DNA of 34,033 nucleotides from Chromatiaceae bacterium (GTDB lineage: Bacteria > Pseudomonadota > Gammaproteobacteria > Chromatiales > Chromatiaceae), in assembly GCA_025458165.1 (NCBI GenBank), contig JALOTB010000031.1, positions 1 to 34,033 on the forward strand, given 5' to 3'. The translations under genes and the position numbers were made by a program. Below the pieces are notes generated by a model, which saw only the letters and a list, made by a program, of their open reading frames with translations, made no database searches and was not told the origin of the DNA. Within the stretch, counting starts at the first letter, position 1. Every line of letters starts with the position of its first letter. Positions 24,105-33,601 of the stretch are shown piece by piece.

Positions 24105-25444
24105 CAGCGCCCCGCGGGTCGGTCGGCATCCGCCGCGACTTGGGTCCGATGGGGCTCGCTGCCCTCGGCGCGGGTGCGGGTGAAGCGCAGGTGCGCGATG
24201 TCAGGCGGAAAGAACATGGCCCAGTTCCACTCGAGATAGAGCCGCGCCTTGCGCGCCAGGGTGGGTATGTAGAGCAGGTAGAAGCCCCGCCACATCAGCC
24301 AGGGGATGAAGCCCGAGAGGTTGACCCGGTAGACGCGGGCGACCGCCTTGTTGTGACCGATGGCCGAGAGCAGCCCCTTGGGCCTGTGACCAAAGGGGCG
24401 GGTCGGCTCGCCGCGCATGGCTCGGGCGATGTTGGCGGCGAGCTGCGGTCCCTGACGCAGGGCGAACTGGGCGGTGGGCGGGCAGGCGCGGTCATGGTCG
24501 AGTGCGTTGGGCACCGCCGCGCAGTCCCCGATCGACCAGAGACCGGGGAGCCCCGGCACCGACATGTCGGGGGCGGTGCGGATACGCCCGTTGAGGCGCT
24601 CGGCCGCCAACGACTCGGTAAGCGGATTGGGTCGGGTACCGATGGTGCAGATCACCGTGGCAGCGTCGACGCGCGAGCCGTCGTCGAGCACCACCCCACG
24701 GGCGTCGATGGCCCGGCTGCGGGTCGCCAGACGCACCTCGACCCCCGCGGCGCGCAGCTTCCCTTCGGTGAAGCGCCCCAGCCGCTCGGGCAGCTCCGGC
24801 AACAGATAGGGCCCGCCATGGACGACGATGACCCGCGGCGCCACCCCTCGCTCGGGATACCAGCGCCGGCTGGCCTTGAGAAAATCGCTGATCTCACCGG
24901 CCACCTCGACCCCCGAGAACCCGCCGCCGACGACCACGAAGGTGGTGAGCCAGCGGCGCAGGTCGGGGTCGGTCGCGAGGTCGGTCTGCTCCAGGCGGGC
25001 GATGATCCGGTTGCGCAGAAAGAGCGCGTCGCCCAGGCTCTTGAGCGGCAGGGCGTGCTCGCTCATGCCCGGGGCAAGCTCGAGGTTGGCCTGGCTGCCG
25101 CAGGCGAGCACCAGGTGATCATAAGCAAAGCTCCCCGGTCCCTCGCCCTGGTAGTAGACCCGTCGTTCGGCGGTGTCGATCGCGCTGACCTCTACCTGAT
25201 GCACCCGCGCTCGCCGCACCATCTGGCGCAGCGGCGCGACCACGTGTCCGGGCAGCACCGAGGCCCCCACCACCTCCGCGAGGAGCGGGTTGTAGGTCAG
25301 ATAGTTCTCCGCCGAAAGCAGCCGAATGTCGGCCTCGGGCAGGCGCCGCTCCAACGCCCGCGCCGCGGTGGCGCCGGCGAAGCCGCCGCCGACGATGAGG
25401 ATGCGCGGCGGGCCGCCCGCCTGTGGCTCCTGCGCCGGCCTCAT
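24104..25444 (-). CDS. NDH-2-like NAD(P)/FAD-dependent oxidoreductase
   Basis: This 446-residue pyridine-nucleotide-disulfide-oxidoreductase-fold protein is of the type II NADH dehydrogenase group. FAD binding is at ILIVGGGFAGATAARALE (residues ~15-32). Then come NYLTYNPLLAEVVGASVLPG, the second Rossmann site TFVVVGGGFSGVEVAGEISD, ICTIGTRPNPLTESL, and WSIGDCAAVPN for the FAD ribityl contact. The C-terminal region FIPWLMWRGFYLLYIPTLAR is amphipathic and hydrophobic, typical of membrane-attached NDH-2. It would pass electrons from NADH to quinone without pumping protons. It is coupled (ATGA overlap) to a 36-codon ORF upstream. Confidence 0.9.
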   Translation of the reverse strand: MRPAQEPQAGGPPRILIVGGGFAGATAARALERRLPEADIRLLSAENYLTYNPLLAEVVGASVLPGHVVAPLRQMVRRARVHQVEVSAIDTAERRVYYQGEGPGSFAYDHLVLACGSQANLELAPGMSEHALPLKSLGDALFLRNRIIARLEQTDLATDPDLRRWLTTFVVVGGGFSGVEVAGEISDFLKASRRWYPERGVAPRVIVVHGGPYLLPELPERLGRFTEGKLRAAGVEVRLATRSRAIDARGVVLDDGSRVDAATVICTIGTRPNPLTESLAAERLNGRIRTAPDMSVPGLPGLWSIGDCAAVPNALDHDRACPPTAQFALRQGPQLAANIARAMRGEPTRPFGHRPKGLLSAIGHNKAVARVYRVNLSGFIPWLMWRGFYLLYIPTLARKARLYLEWNWAMFFPPDIAHLRFTRTRAEGSEPHRTQVAADADRPAGR

Positions 25445-25551
25445 CGGCGCACCCCGGTCGCGAGGGCCGCGCTGCGAGGCTCAAGCTTCGGGTATTCGCC
25501 AGCCTCGCCCCAGGCGACCAAGGGGGGCGGGGAGATCGGTCGCTGGGACAT
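25441..25551 (-). CDS. 36-residue ORF coupled to the NDH-2-like gene
   Basis: ATG at 25549-25551 opens a 36-codon frame (MSQRPISPPPLVAWGEAGEY, PKLEPRSAALATGVRR). Its TGA overlaps the ATG of the flavoprotein gene by 4 bp. A GAGGAG site sits 8 bases before the ATG, far better than anything directly in front of the flavoprotein start. This suggests it is translated and delivers ribosomes to the downstream gene. It is proline-rich, without a membrane segment; no family is recognised. The 279-bp gap to the divergent sigma gene (25552-25830) should contain both promoters; I cannot point to them. Confidence 0.6.
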   Translation of the reverse strand: MSQRPISPPPLVAWGEAGEYPKLEPRSAALATGVRR

Positions 25552-25830
25552 GGCTGGTGCTCCTCAGGGTGCGTGTGGGCGGGGCGGTCCGCCGCGGGTA
25601 GACCGGTCACGCTGAGAGACCGCCACTTCCCCGCAGCTCTTTCGCGGGTACCCCGCTCAAGCGTCGCGACGCGCCAGTCCACCCGACAGGGCGGCAGCCG
25701 GCCGATGAAACGAACTGGCGCCTGACGCCGGTCCCATGGGTACATTGAGGGCGCAACGCAGGGACTCCGCGCTTCTGTGCGGCAGACCCCCTCGCGATTC
25801 CGTCCGCTGCTCGGGAGCCGCACACGCACG

Positions 25831-26463
25831 ATGACCGCCGACCCGATGACCCCGGCCGAAGCGACCGAGCGGAGCGATCCGAGAGACACACTCAGCCCCG
25901 AGACCTGGCTCGACGAGCACGGTAATGCCCTCTACCGCTACGCGCTCCTGCGCCTACGCGACCCCCACAAGGCTGAGGACGCGGTGCAAGAGACCCTGCT
26001 CGCGGCCTTGGCCGCTCGGCAGCGCTTCACCGGCGACGCATCGGTTCGGACTTGGCTGACCGGGATCCTCAAGCACAAGGTGACTGATCAGTTTCGGCGC
26101 GACCTGCGGGATGTTGAGCTGGACGATCCCGATGAGCTCACCGAGGGGACGGAGGGCGACGACGGGGAGGACTTCGAGAGCTCGGGGCGCTGGCGGGAGC
26201 GGCTCGCTCCCTGGGGGGACCCAGTGGCGGCGGTGGAGCGCCGCGAGCGGCTCGAGGGCCTACAGCACTGTATCGAGGCACTGCCGGAGCGGCTGGCCAA
26301 CCTGTATTGGCTGCGCGAGGTGATGGAGGAGGACACCACGACGATCTGTAAGGATCTCGCCATCACCCCGAATAATCTCTGGACCCTATTGCATCGGGCG
26401 CGCCTGTCGCTACGCCGATGTCTCGATCGCCTGTGGGTCCGAAACACCAGTCATACGGGTTGA
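25831..26463 (+). CDS. ECF-type RNA polymerase sigma factor
   Basis: This 210-residue sigma-70 family protein has region 2 at about 25-90 (ALYRYALLRLRDPHKAEDAV, QETLLAALAARQRF, VRTWLTGILKHKVTDQFRRD). An acidic linker rich in Asp/Glu follows (about 95-120), then region 4 (LEGLQHCIEALPERLANLYW, TTTICKDLAITPNNLWTLLH, RARLSLRRCLDRLW). The start at 25831 is the most family-like; another ATG is five codons on. It is followed after 6 bp by a zinc-finger anti-sigma gene, a usual pair. The copper-efflux genes downstream are likely targets. Confidence 0.9.
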   Translation: MTADPMTPAEATERSDPRDTLSPETWLDEHGNALYRYALLRLRDPHKAEDAVQETLLAALAARQRFTGDASVRTWLTGILKHKVTDQFRRDLRDVELDDPDELTEGTEGDDGEDFESSGRWRERLAPWGDPVAAVERRERLEGLQHCIEALPERLANLYWLREVMEEDTTTICKDLAITPNNLWTLLHRARLSLRRCLDRLWVRNTSHTG

Positions 26464-26469
26464 ACCGCT

Positions 26470-26745
26470 ATGCTGACCTGCAAAGACGCGAGCCATCTGC
26501 TCTCCGAGCGCCAGGAGCGTCCGCTCGGGCTGCGCGAGCGCTGCGCCCTGCGGCTGCACCTGTGGATGTGCGTGAGCTGCCGACGCTTCGCCCGCCAGCT
26601 CGGCCTTCTGCGCCGGGGGATGGCTGCGCTGCGGCAACAGCTTCGCGGCGAGACGCGACGAGCAGAGCTCTCCGACGAGGCCAGGGCCCGCATACGCCGC
26701 GCCTTAGCCGAGCGCGAAGGCCCCCCGAGGACTGAGAGGTTGTGA
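26470..26745 (+). CDS. Small zinc-finger (zf-HC2-type) anti-sigma factor
   Basis: This 91-residue protein has MLTCKDASHLLSERQERPLG at the start and HLWMCVSCRRFARQLGLLRR at residues ~31-50, giving the H-xxx-C-xx-C zinc-binding motif of anti-sigma domains. A basic helical tail follows and there is no membrane helix, so it is a soluble anti-sigma. It begins 6 bp after the sigma stop. By family knowledge it binds and inhibits the sigma factor until a redox or metal signal releases it. Confidence 0.85.
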   Translation: MLTCKDASHLLSERQERPLGLRERCALRLHLWMCVSCRRFARQLGLLRRGMAALRQQLRGETRRAELSDEARARIRRALAEREGPPRTERL

Positions 26746-26929
26746 AGAACCGTCGTGAGCAGAGCCCCCTAGCGCACGAAGCCACACCGTGAACGACAGG
26801 ACATGTCGACTGGAAAGGCGAGCAGCGAACGAGCACGCGGCACCGCGAGCGGGGCGCGCGGTCGGTATTTTCACAACCGCTAATCTCGGGTGCCTGCCGA
26901 GGCGGCCCGGTGTACCTTTAGTCCGAGCC

Positions 26930-27295
26930 ATGTCCCTTGCAGCGCTCCTGCCCCGGGTCGTGCTCGCCCTGGCCCTCTTGGTAATGCAGGGGCTGACGCT
27001 CGCGCCCACCAGCCTTGGCTGTGGTCACGGGTCGCTCGGCCAGGCCGAGCATTGCTTCCCTCGGGGCCTGGAGGGATCAGCGTCCGAGAAGGGCTGCCCC
27101 GGGTGCGACCTCGGTTGTCAGAATTGCGCGCTCCACTGCGTCACGGGGGTCGCTGCCTTGCCTGCCTGCACGCCCGCGCTCGCCGATCTCGGCGGCCCGA
27201 GCATCCAAGGCGGAGCGGAGTCACGCCACTTTTACCGGTTCGCCTTGCCCAGGCGCCACCGACCTCCGATCGCCTCGATCGGCGCGCATGGCTGA
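26930..27295 (+). CDS. Cys-rich membrane/secreted protein next to the Cus genes
   Basis: This 121-residue protein has one N-terminal hydrophobic helix (LLPRVVLALALLVMQGLTLA, residues 4-26), then a cysteine-dense segment (LGCGHG, EHCFP, KGCPGCDLGCQNCALHC) with CxxC-type spacing suitable for metal or disulfide binding. A Pro/Arg-rich tail ends it. It resembles the small DUF2946-like proteins found before heavy-metal RND operons, but I am not certain of the family. The start at 26930 places the signal/anchor at the N-terminus. It is 85 bp upstream of cusB. Confidence 0.65.
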   Translation: MSLAALLPRVVLALALLVMQGLTLAPTSLGCGHGSLGQAEHCFPRGLEGSASEKGCPGCDLGCQNCALHCVTGVAALPACTPALADLGGPSIQGGAESRHFYRFALPRRHRPPIASIGAHG

Positions 27296-27380
27296 ACCGC
27301 GGTGTCCCCGGGGCACCGCCCCCCCGCATGCCCGCCCGCGCCGACTCGGCGCGGCGTGAGCCCCCATTCAGGAGCCCCAG

Positions 27381-28727
27381 ATGACGCGATCGTTTGACAC
27401 CCGCGCCTTGGCCTGGCTACTCAGGGTAGCCGCCTTGGCCCTGGCCCTTCCGCTGACCGGCTGTGGCGACTCGACCACGGCACCGAGCGAATCGCTCGCC
27501 CAGGCCCGGCCGGACACCCCCGGGAGTCAGGCCGACGCCGCCGAGCCCCAAACCGCCCGAGGCGAGCGGCGCATCCTCTATTGGTATGACCCCATGGTCC
27601 CCGGGCAGCGCTTCGACAAACCGGGACGCTCCCCCTTCATGGACATGGACCTGGTGCCCAGGTACGCCGACGAACAGGCCGGCAGCGGGGACTCGGGGCA
27701 TGCCTCGGTCACCCTGAGCCCGGCGCTGATCCAGAACCTCGGCGTGCGCACGGCGCAGGTGCAGCACGGCGACCTAGCGCGGATGGTGCGTGCCGTCGGC
27801 CGGGTCGCCTACGACGAGGCGCGCCTCGCCCATGTCCACCCCCGGGCGGTCGGCTGGATCGAGCGGCTCGCCGTGCGGGCCGAGGGCGAGCCGGTCAGGA
27901 AGGGCCAGGAGTTGGCGGCCCTCTATGCCCCTGACATCCTCTCCGCCCAGGTGGACTTTCTGATCGCCACCGAGCCCCGAGCGTCCGGGGAACGCAAGGT
28001 CAAGGCCGACAAGGCGCGCAACCTGCTGCGCCTGCTCGACGTGCCCGAGGCCGTGATCCGCGACATCGAGCGCAGCCGCGAGACCCGCAACACCGTGCCC
28101 ATACTGGCCCCGGCGGACGGCGTCGTCACCCAGCTTACGGCCCGCGAGGGCATGTACGTGACCCCCAGCAGCGAGATGTTCGCCATCGCCGACCTGTCCC
28201 AGGTCTGGGTGCTGGTGGAGGTGTTTGAGCATCAGCTCGCCTGGATCGCCCCCGACCTGCCGGCCCAGATCCGCGTCCCGGCCCATCCCGGGCGGACCTG
28301 GGAGGGCAAGGTGGATTATCTCTACCCGGAGCTCGACCCCAAGACCCGCACCCTGCGGGTGCGGCTGGTCTTTCCCAACCCTGACCTGGAGCTCAAGCCC
28401 AACATGTTCGCCGACGTGGAGATCCGGGGCGCGCCCCGCCAGGCGCTCAGCATCCCGCGCGAGGCCCTGATCGCGACCGGTGTGCGCGAGAGCGTCGTCA
28501 AGGCCCTGGGCGAGGGCCGCTTCCAGCCGGTGGACGTGGTCACCGGGATACGCTCGGGGGAGGCGGTGGAGATCCTGACAGGGCTCGGCGAGGGGGATTC
28601 GGTGGTGGTCTCCGGTCAGTTCCTGATCGACTCCGAGTCGAGCCTCAAGGCGAGCTTCGGGCGCCTGTCCGGCGAGCGGCCCGACCCCGCCCCCTCGTCG
28701 GACGCCAACCCCGAGCACTCGCACTGA
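27381..28727 (+). CDS. cusB: CusB/CzcB-type RND periplasmic adaptor
   Basis: This 448-residue membrane-fusion protein has a lipoprotein signal (LALALPLTGCGD, Cys at ~28). A heavy-metal-binding domain (ILYWYDPMVPGQRFDKPGRS, PFMDMDLVPRY) and CusB-like barrel-sandwich and beta-barrel regions (AVGRVAYDEARLAHVHPRAV, TVPILAPADGVVTQLTAREG, YVTPSSEMFAIADLSQVWVL) follow. DVVTGIRSGEAVEILTGLGE comes near the end, then a His/Ser tail. It should pass Cu(I)/Ag(I) to the CusA pump. It is 9 bp from cusA. The pump gene is truncated, so the adaptor may be without a partner. Confidence 0.93.
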   Translation: MTRSFDTRALAWLLRVAALALALPLTGCGDSTTAPSESLAQARPDTPGSQADAAEPQTARGERRILYWYDPMVPGQRFDKPGRSPFMDMDLVPRYADEQAGSGDSGHASVTLSPALIQNLGVRTAQVQHGDLARMVRAVGRVAYDEARLAHVHPRAVGWIERLAVRAEGEPVRKGQELAALYAPDILSAQVDFLIATEPRASGERKVKADKARNLLRLLDVPEAVIRDIERSRETRNTVPILAPADGVVTQLTAREGMYVTPSSEMFAIADLSQVWVLVEVFEHQLAWIAPDLPAQIRVPAHPGRTWEGKVDYLYPELDPKTRTLRVRLVFPNPDLELKPNMFADVEIRGAPRQALSIPREALIATGVRESVVKALGEGRFQPVDVVTGIRSGEAVEILTGLGEGDSVVVSGQFLIDSESSLKASFGRLSGERPDPAPSSDANPEHSH

Positions 28728-28736
28728 GGCCCTACC

Positions 28737-30470
28737 ATGGACAAGGTCATCGACTGGTCGATCAAGAACCGCTTCCTGGTCCTGCTGGCCACCGCGCTGC
28801 TCACCGCCTGGGGGCTGGTGACGCTGCGCCAGACCCCGCTGGACGCCATCCCGGACCTCTCCGACGTACAGGTCATCATCCGCACCAGCTTCCCCGGCCA
28901 ATCCCCGCGGGTGGTGGAGGAGCAGCTCACCTACCCCATCGCCACCACCATGCTAGCGGTGCCCGGGGCGCAGACGGTGCGCGGCTTCTCCATGTTCGGG
29001 GACTCCTTCATCTATGTCATTTTCAAGGACGGGACCGACCTCTACTGGGCGCGCTCCCGGGTGCTGGAGTACCTGAACCAGAGCGCCGCGCTCCTGCCCG
29101 CGGGCGTCACCCCACGGCTCGGCCCGGACGCCACCGGGGTCGGGTGGGTGTTCAGCTATGCCCTGGTGGACCGCAGCGGCCGGCACGATCTCGCCCAACT
29201 GCGCAGCCTCCAAGACTGGTTCCTCAAGCTAGAGCTGCAGACCGTCCCCGGCGTGGCGGAGGTGGCCACGGTAGGCGGCATGGTGCGCCAGTACCAGGTG
29301 GTGGCCGACCCCGAGAAGCTGCGCGCCTACGGCATCCCCCTGGCGCGCCTGTCCACGGCCATCCGTAACGCCAACCAGGAGGTGGGCGGCTCGGTGGTGG
29401 AGCTGGCGGAGGCGGAGTACATGATCCGCAGCCGCGGCTATATCCAGTCCCTGGCGGACATCGAGACCATCCCCGTGGACGTCACCGCCACCGGCACCCC
29501 GGTGCTGCTGCGCGACCTGGCGCGCATACAGGTGGGTCCGGAGCTGCGCCGGGTGGTGGCGGACCTGGACGGCCAGGGCGAGGTCACCGGCGGCATCGTC
29601 GTGATGCGCTACGGGGAGAACGCGCTGGCCACCATCGCGGCAGTGAAGGAGAAGCTCCGGGAGCTGCAGGCGGGTCTCCCCGAGGGGGTGGAGATCGTCC
29701 CCACCTACGACCGCTCCGCGCTCATCCTGCGGGCGGTGGCGAACCTCAAGGACAAGCTCGTCGAGGAGTTCATCGTGGTCGCCCTGGTGACCCTGGTGTT
29801 CCTGTTTCACCTGCGCTCGGGTCTGGTCGCCATCGTCAGCCTGCCGCTGGGGGTGCTGGCCGCCTTCATCGTCATGCGTCACCAGGGCATCAATGCCAAC
29901 ATCATGTCCTTGGGCGGCATCGCCATCGCCATCGGGGCCATGGTGGACGCGGCCATCGTCATGATCGAGAACGCCCACAAACACTTGGAGCGCTACCATC
30001 AGGTTCACGGTCATGGACCCAAGGGCGAGGCGCACTGGCGGGTGATCCGGGAGGCCGCCGCCGAGGTGGGCCCGGCGCTCTTCTTCTCACTGCTCATCAT
30101 CACCCTGAGCTTCGTGCCGGTGTTCACCCTGGAGGCCCAGGAGGGGCGGCTGTTCGCGCCGCTCGCCTATACCAAGACCTACGCCATGGCCGCAGCGGCG
30201 GCCCTGTCCGTCACCCTGGTGCCGGTGCTCATGGGCTATTTCATCCGCGGGCGCATCCCCAAGGAGGAGGCCAATCCGCTCAACCGAGCGCTGATCTGGG
30301 TCTACCGCCCCCTGCTGCGCAGGGTGCTGGCGGCCCCGCGGGCGACCATCGCGGCGTCGCTTCTGGTGGTCGCGAGCCTGCTGATCCCGCTCTATGGGGT
30401 CGGCGGCTTGCTGGAGCCGCTGAAGTGGCCGGTGCAGGCGCTGGGCTTGGTGGACCTGGGTCAGAGCCCC
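28737..30470 (+). pseudogene. cusA: CusA heavy-metal RND pump, 3'-truncated
   Basis: The frame encodes the first ~555-575 residues of a CusA/CzcA pump (normal length ~1,040). It shows the N-terminal helix ([20 protein letters not shown]), [20 protein letters not shown], the first porter domain, and TM2-TM6 ([72 protein letters not shown]). Around [20 protein letters not shown] the family similarity ends and a C-rich 40-bp stretch leads into an IS element. The frame itself stays open to 30815 by reading antisense through the IS. The second periplasmic domain with the conserved copper-binding methionines and TM8-12 are missing, so transport is not expected. Confidence 0.88.
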
Positions 30471-30505
30471 TCACCCCCCCCGGCCCCCCTCTCCCAGCAG
30501 GCTGG

Positions 30506-32782
30506 TCATGCCCCATATCTTCGCCGGACACCGGGCGGACCGGTGGCGGCGGTGAGCACGCGGTACATGTGGGTGAGGTCATCGAGGCGTTGCAGGCCGA
30601 GCCAAAGGGTCTGGGTGCCGGGCTCGCCGTCGCACTTGCGCCCGAGGAAGCCGCCGAGGGAGGCGAGCATGCGCGTGGCCTGGCGCAGGCTCGGGGGGTT
30701 CTCGGGCAGCTCGGGGGTCGGGTTGACGCGCAGCCACAGCGCCTTCCACTCGTCGTCCTCGAAGAAGACGGTGCAGGGCAGCTCGGGGGTCTCGCGCCCG
30801 AGCTTGGTCAGATGAAAGATACGCCACGCCACCACCAGGTCGATGGCCAGGGCCGCCTCCAGGCGCTTGGCGGTGCCGAGCTGGCGCTCCTCGATGCGAC
30901 AGCCGCTTTTCAAGGTGCGGTGATAGACCTCGATCTGCCAGCGCGCGGCGTACCAGGCCAGCCGCTCGGCGGCCTGCTCGGGGGTGTCGACCGGCACATC
31001 GGTGAGCAGCATCCACTCCAGCGGCTCGACGCCGGGCGGGGCGTTCACCTCGCGCGCCCACACCGCCCACAGGTCGAGGTCGGGCAGCTCGCGCTTGCGC
31101 TTGGGCGCCTTGAGCGCCACCGCGGCGAAGCGCAGCTCCAGTGTGGCGGTGCGCGCGGGGCGGTGGTGGCGCCGCGGCACGGCGAGCGCCTGAGTGGCGG
31201 CGAGCGGCTGGGTGGCCATGAAGTCCCACAGGCTGCCGTGCTCACGGGTCATGCGCCGGGTACGCTCGGCGCGCACCAGCAGGTGGGCGCCCTTGGGCGG
31301 CGCGGCGGCGGCGACGAACAGCTCGTAGACATCGGCCTCGCGATCCCCGACGCTGACCACCAGGGTCTGCGGACAGCGCTGGGCAAGGGCCGAGGCGGCC
31401 GCATAGCTGGTCAGCCACTTGGCGCTCTCCTTGTCCTCGATGGCGCGCGCGTGGCGGGTGGCGCGCTGGCCGTGGGTCTCGGCGTCGCGGGCCCACAGCT
31501 GCACGTCGAGCAGCCCCAGGGGCAGCCCTGCGGGGGTGAAGGCCAGGGTGTCGTGCAGCCACAGCCCGAGGCTGGCGTCGCGCGTGGTGTTGAGCGGGCC
31601 GAGGCCCTCGGTGGCGGGGTGCGCGGTGTAGTTCAGCGAGCTGGAGTCCTGCACCGCCAGCACCACCGGCTGCTCGGCCGCGCGTGCGGCGGTGGCCTGG
31701 TAATGCGGGGCAAGCAGGGTGTCCATGCACACGCGCTCGTGGTCGAAGAAGCGGTAGGCCGCCTTGGTCTTGGCCCGCGACCCGCAGGCCTGGGGCAGCT
31801 GCGCCTGGGGGCGAGCATAGCAGTCGCGCGCGAGCGTGAGCAGGCGCTCGCTGAGACGGCGATCGCCGAGTTCGGCGGCGCCGAGCTCCGTCTCGGCCCA
31901 GTCGGGACTGGAGGGCTGCGGCGCCTCGCCACCCAGGCGCGCACGCCAGTCGCGGCACAGGGGGTAGAGATAGACCGCCTTGGCGCCGGCCGCGGCGCAG
32001 CGCCCCGGATCATTGCGCCCGCGCCCCTGGGTGTCGCCGACGTAGCGCCAGTTGGCCGCCCGGTAGCAGGTGCCCGTGTGGCGGCTGGCGTCGACGAAGG
32101 TCTCCACCAGCACCGGAGTGAGCCCATAGCGGCCTTGCCAGTCCCGCGGCAGGCGGCGCAGGCAGCGCCCGAGCACGTGAGAGGCCAGATGCGGCACCTG
32201 CACCTGGGACAGGATCAGAAACCGCGTGTTGGCCACCACCTGCTCGAGGTGCGCGCGCCGCGTCTCCTCGCTCCAACCGATGAAGCGATCCCGGGCCCCC
32301 AGGCGCAGCGCCGGGGCACTGAAGGCCAAGCCGCCGAGCCAGCCGTAGCGCGGGCTGCGGATGAGATAGCGCAGCTGGGCCCCGCACAAGGGACCGGCGC
32401 CGAGCGGGTGATGGCGCTCCAACAGCCCCCGCCAGAGGCGGCTGAGGTCGCGCTCGCCCTCGCCGATCAGCACCAGCTCCACCGGCCCCAGCTCAGCGAG
32501 GGAGAGCGACAGTGCCGCGGGCTCCTCCGCCGGCGCCGCCAGGGGTCCCGGCGCCGGGACCGCGCCCTGCGCGGCGGGCAGCTCGATGAGCCCCTGCTGC
32601 TCCAGGCGCCCCAGCGCGAGGCGCGCGCTCATCGCCTTGGGGCGCCCGCGCGCATCGCGCCAGTCGAGCCACTCGCAGACCAGGCGCGAGAGCGCACTGC
32701 GGCTCAACCCTGGCACGCACGCCACCGCCTCGCCGATGCGCGCGAGGATGCTCGGGGTGAACGCTTGGCCGCAGATCTCCAT
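30506..32782 (-). CDS. IS4/Tn5-type transposase with N-terminal DruA (DUF4338) domain
   Basis: This 758-residue protein combines two modules. Residues ~30-270 are a DUF4338/DruA domain ([100 protein letters not shown]). Residues ~292-758 are Tn5-like: the DNA-binding start ([37 protein letters not shown]) and a DDE core with VQDSS (Asp379), GDREADVYE (Asp480) and the YREK signature Y611, R614, E618, K625. The last codon is at the terminal repeat and the TGA (30506-30508) lies at or just outside the element edge. Length and motifs indicate an intact enzyme. Confidence 0.93.
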   Translation of the reverse strand: MEICGQAFTPSILARIGEAVACVPGLSRSALSRLVCEWLDWRDARGRPKAMSARLALGRLEQQGLIELPAAQGAVPAPGPLAAPAEEPAALSLSLAELGPVELVLIGEGERDLSRLWRGLLERHHPLGAGPLCGAQLRYLIRSPRYGWLGGLAFSAPALRLGARDRFIGWSEETRRAHLEQVVANTRFLILSQVQVPHLASHVLGRCLRRLPRDWQGRYGLTPVLVETFVDASRHTGTCYRAANWRYVGDTQGRGRNDPGRCAAAGAKAVYLYPLCRDWRARLGGEAPQPSSPDWAETELGAAELGDRRLSERLLTLARDCYARPQAQLPQACGSRAKTKAAYRFFDHERVCMDTLLAPHYQATAARAAEQPVVLAVQDSSSLNYTAHPATEGLGPLNTTRDASLGLWLHDTLAFTPAGLPLGLLDVQLWARDAETHGQRATRHARAIEDKESAKWLTSYAAASALAQRCPQTLVVSVGDREADVYELFVAAAAPPKGAHLLVRAERTRRMTREHGSLWDFMATQPLAATQALAVPRRHHRPARTATLELRFAAVALKAPKRKRELPDLDLWAVWAREVNAPPGVEPLEWMLLTDVPVDTPEQAAERLAWYAARWQIEVYHRTLKSGCRIEERQLGTAKRLEAALAIDLVVAWRIFHLTKLGRETPELPCTVFFEDDEWKALWLRVNPTPELPENPPSLRQATRMLASLGGFLGRKCDGEPGTQTLWLGLQRLDDLTHMYRVLTAATGPPGVRRRYGA
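30509..30538. repeat. IS4 terminal inverted repeat, left
   Basis: This 30-bp repeat contains ...GGACACCGGGCGG at the inner end and matches 32807-32836 in reverse complement at 25 positions. It encodes the last residues of the transposase. Confidence 0.88.
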
Positions 32783-32806
32783 GGCGGCGACACAGTAGCG
32801 CCCGCG

Positions 32807-32836
32807 CCGCGCGGTGTCCAGCCGAGATGTGGGGCA
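32807..32836. repeat. IS4 terminal inverted repeat, right
   Basis: Partner of 30509-30538; it lies 24 bp upstream of the transposase ATG, so the promoter probably overlaps the repeat or its flank. Confidence 0.88.
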
Positions 32837-33595
32837 CGCTCAGGGTCTGCGCGGGGGCTCGTCCCTGGTCCTGATCCTGCTGCTGGTCGGGTTGATGCTG
32901 CTGCCGATGGTCGCGAGCACCACGGTGGAGATCACCCGGGATATGTCGCCGGCTCTTTCATCGGCAACATCGGCCTGTCGCTGGTGGTGACGATGCTCAT
33001 GTTCGGCCTGTTCCCGCCCCTGCCGTCGGAACCCGCTCGGGTACCAAAACCGGTCTTGCCGGCGGCGGAGGTGGACCGGCGCGCCTGGATCCTGACGGCG
33101 GTCACCGGCTCCTACGCGGTCGCCTACTTCAGCTTCGGCTGGACCAATGTCCACACGCCCATCTACATCGCCGTCTACGCCTACAGTGCGAACCTGGCGC
33201 GCGGCCTCAGGGTGACCAAGGGCATCCTCGCGGCCAATGTGGCGGCGGGTCTGCTGACGGTGGTGATTTATCAGCTCACCGTCATGACGCCCCACTTTCC
33301 GTTCTTGGCCGCGCTGGTACTGACGGTCAATCTGATCCTCGCCCGCATGATTACGTCGGACGCCCCCTGGGCGCCGCTGGCCGGGTTTGCCCTGAGCGTG
33401 GTGATGATTCTGTACGGCGAATCGATCATCCCCTTCAGCGACGACGGCGGCTCCAACTTCGGCGACCGCTTGGGCGAGCTCGGCATGGCGGCGCTCTATG
33501 CCGTCGGGGCGCTCTATGTTCTCGATGCGTATTTCCCGGCGCGACCGGCGGCGCTGGGGAAGGGCCAAGAGCCTCGCGCGTCCGAAAACGGGTGA
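32837..33595 (+). pseudogene. DUF2955 membrane protein, 5'-truncated and frameshifted
   Basis: This is the rear part of a multi-helix DUF2955 (FUSC-like, aromatic-acid-exporter type) protein. One frame gives SSLVLILLLVGLMLLPMVAS, TTVEITRDM, and the next gives VAGSFIGNIGLSLVVTMLMF, GLFPPLP, YFSFGWTNVHTPIYIAVYAY, GILAANVAAGLLTVVIYQLT and SDAPWAPLAGFALSVVMILY. The frame breaks at ~32945; adding one base (ATGG instead of ATG) reads RDMVAGSFIGN. The N-terminal half is missing on the IS side. Such proteins usually work with an HlyD-type adaptor; none is present. Confidence 0.8.
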
Positions 33596-33601
33596 GAAGG
33601 G

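Larger units (their letters stand above)
30509..32836. mobile_element. IS4-family insertion sequence (DruA-type), 2,328 bp
   Basis: Ends are 30-bp imperfect inverted repeats (25/30 identical) starting TGCCCCAtATCT on the left (30509-30538) and, as reverse complement, TGCCCCAcATCT on the right (32807-32836). A single transposase gene fills the element. No direct target duplication is visible (left flank ...GGCTGGTCA, right flank CGCTCAGGG...), and the flanking genes are unrelated (cusA and DUF2955). The element is therefore probably the product of recombination between two copies or of an adjacent deletion. Confidence 0.88.

Noticed and set aside
23897..25615. 572-codon plus-strand frame
   Set aside because: It is antisense to the NDH-2-like gene, with a composition of shadow frames and no family similarity.
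30470..30508. C-rich stretch before the IS as a terminator
   Set aside because: There is no clean stem with a T-run. It looks like a piece of dispersed C/T-rich intergenic sequence at the rearrangement point.
30506..32782. A Druantia defence locus
   Set aside because: Only the DruA-type domain is present and it is part of a transposase; no other Druantia genes are adjacent.
30425..33595. 1,056-codon plus-strand frame covering the IS and the DUF2955 region
   Set aside because: The first ~800 codons are antisense to the transposase. Only the last ~215 codons (DUF2955 part) are meaningful.
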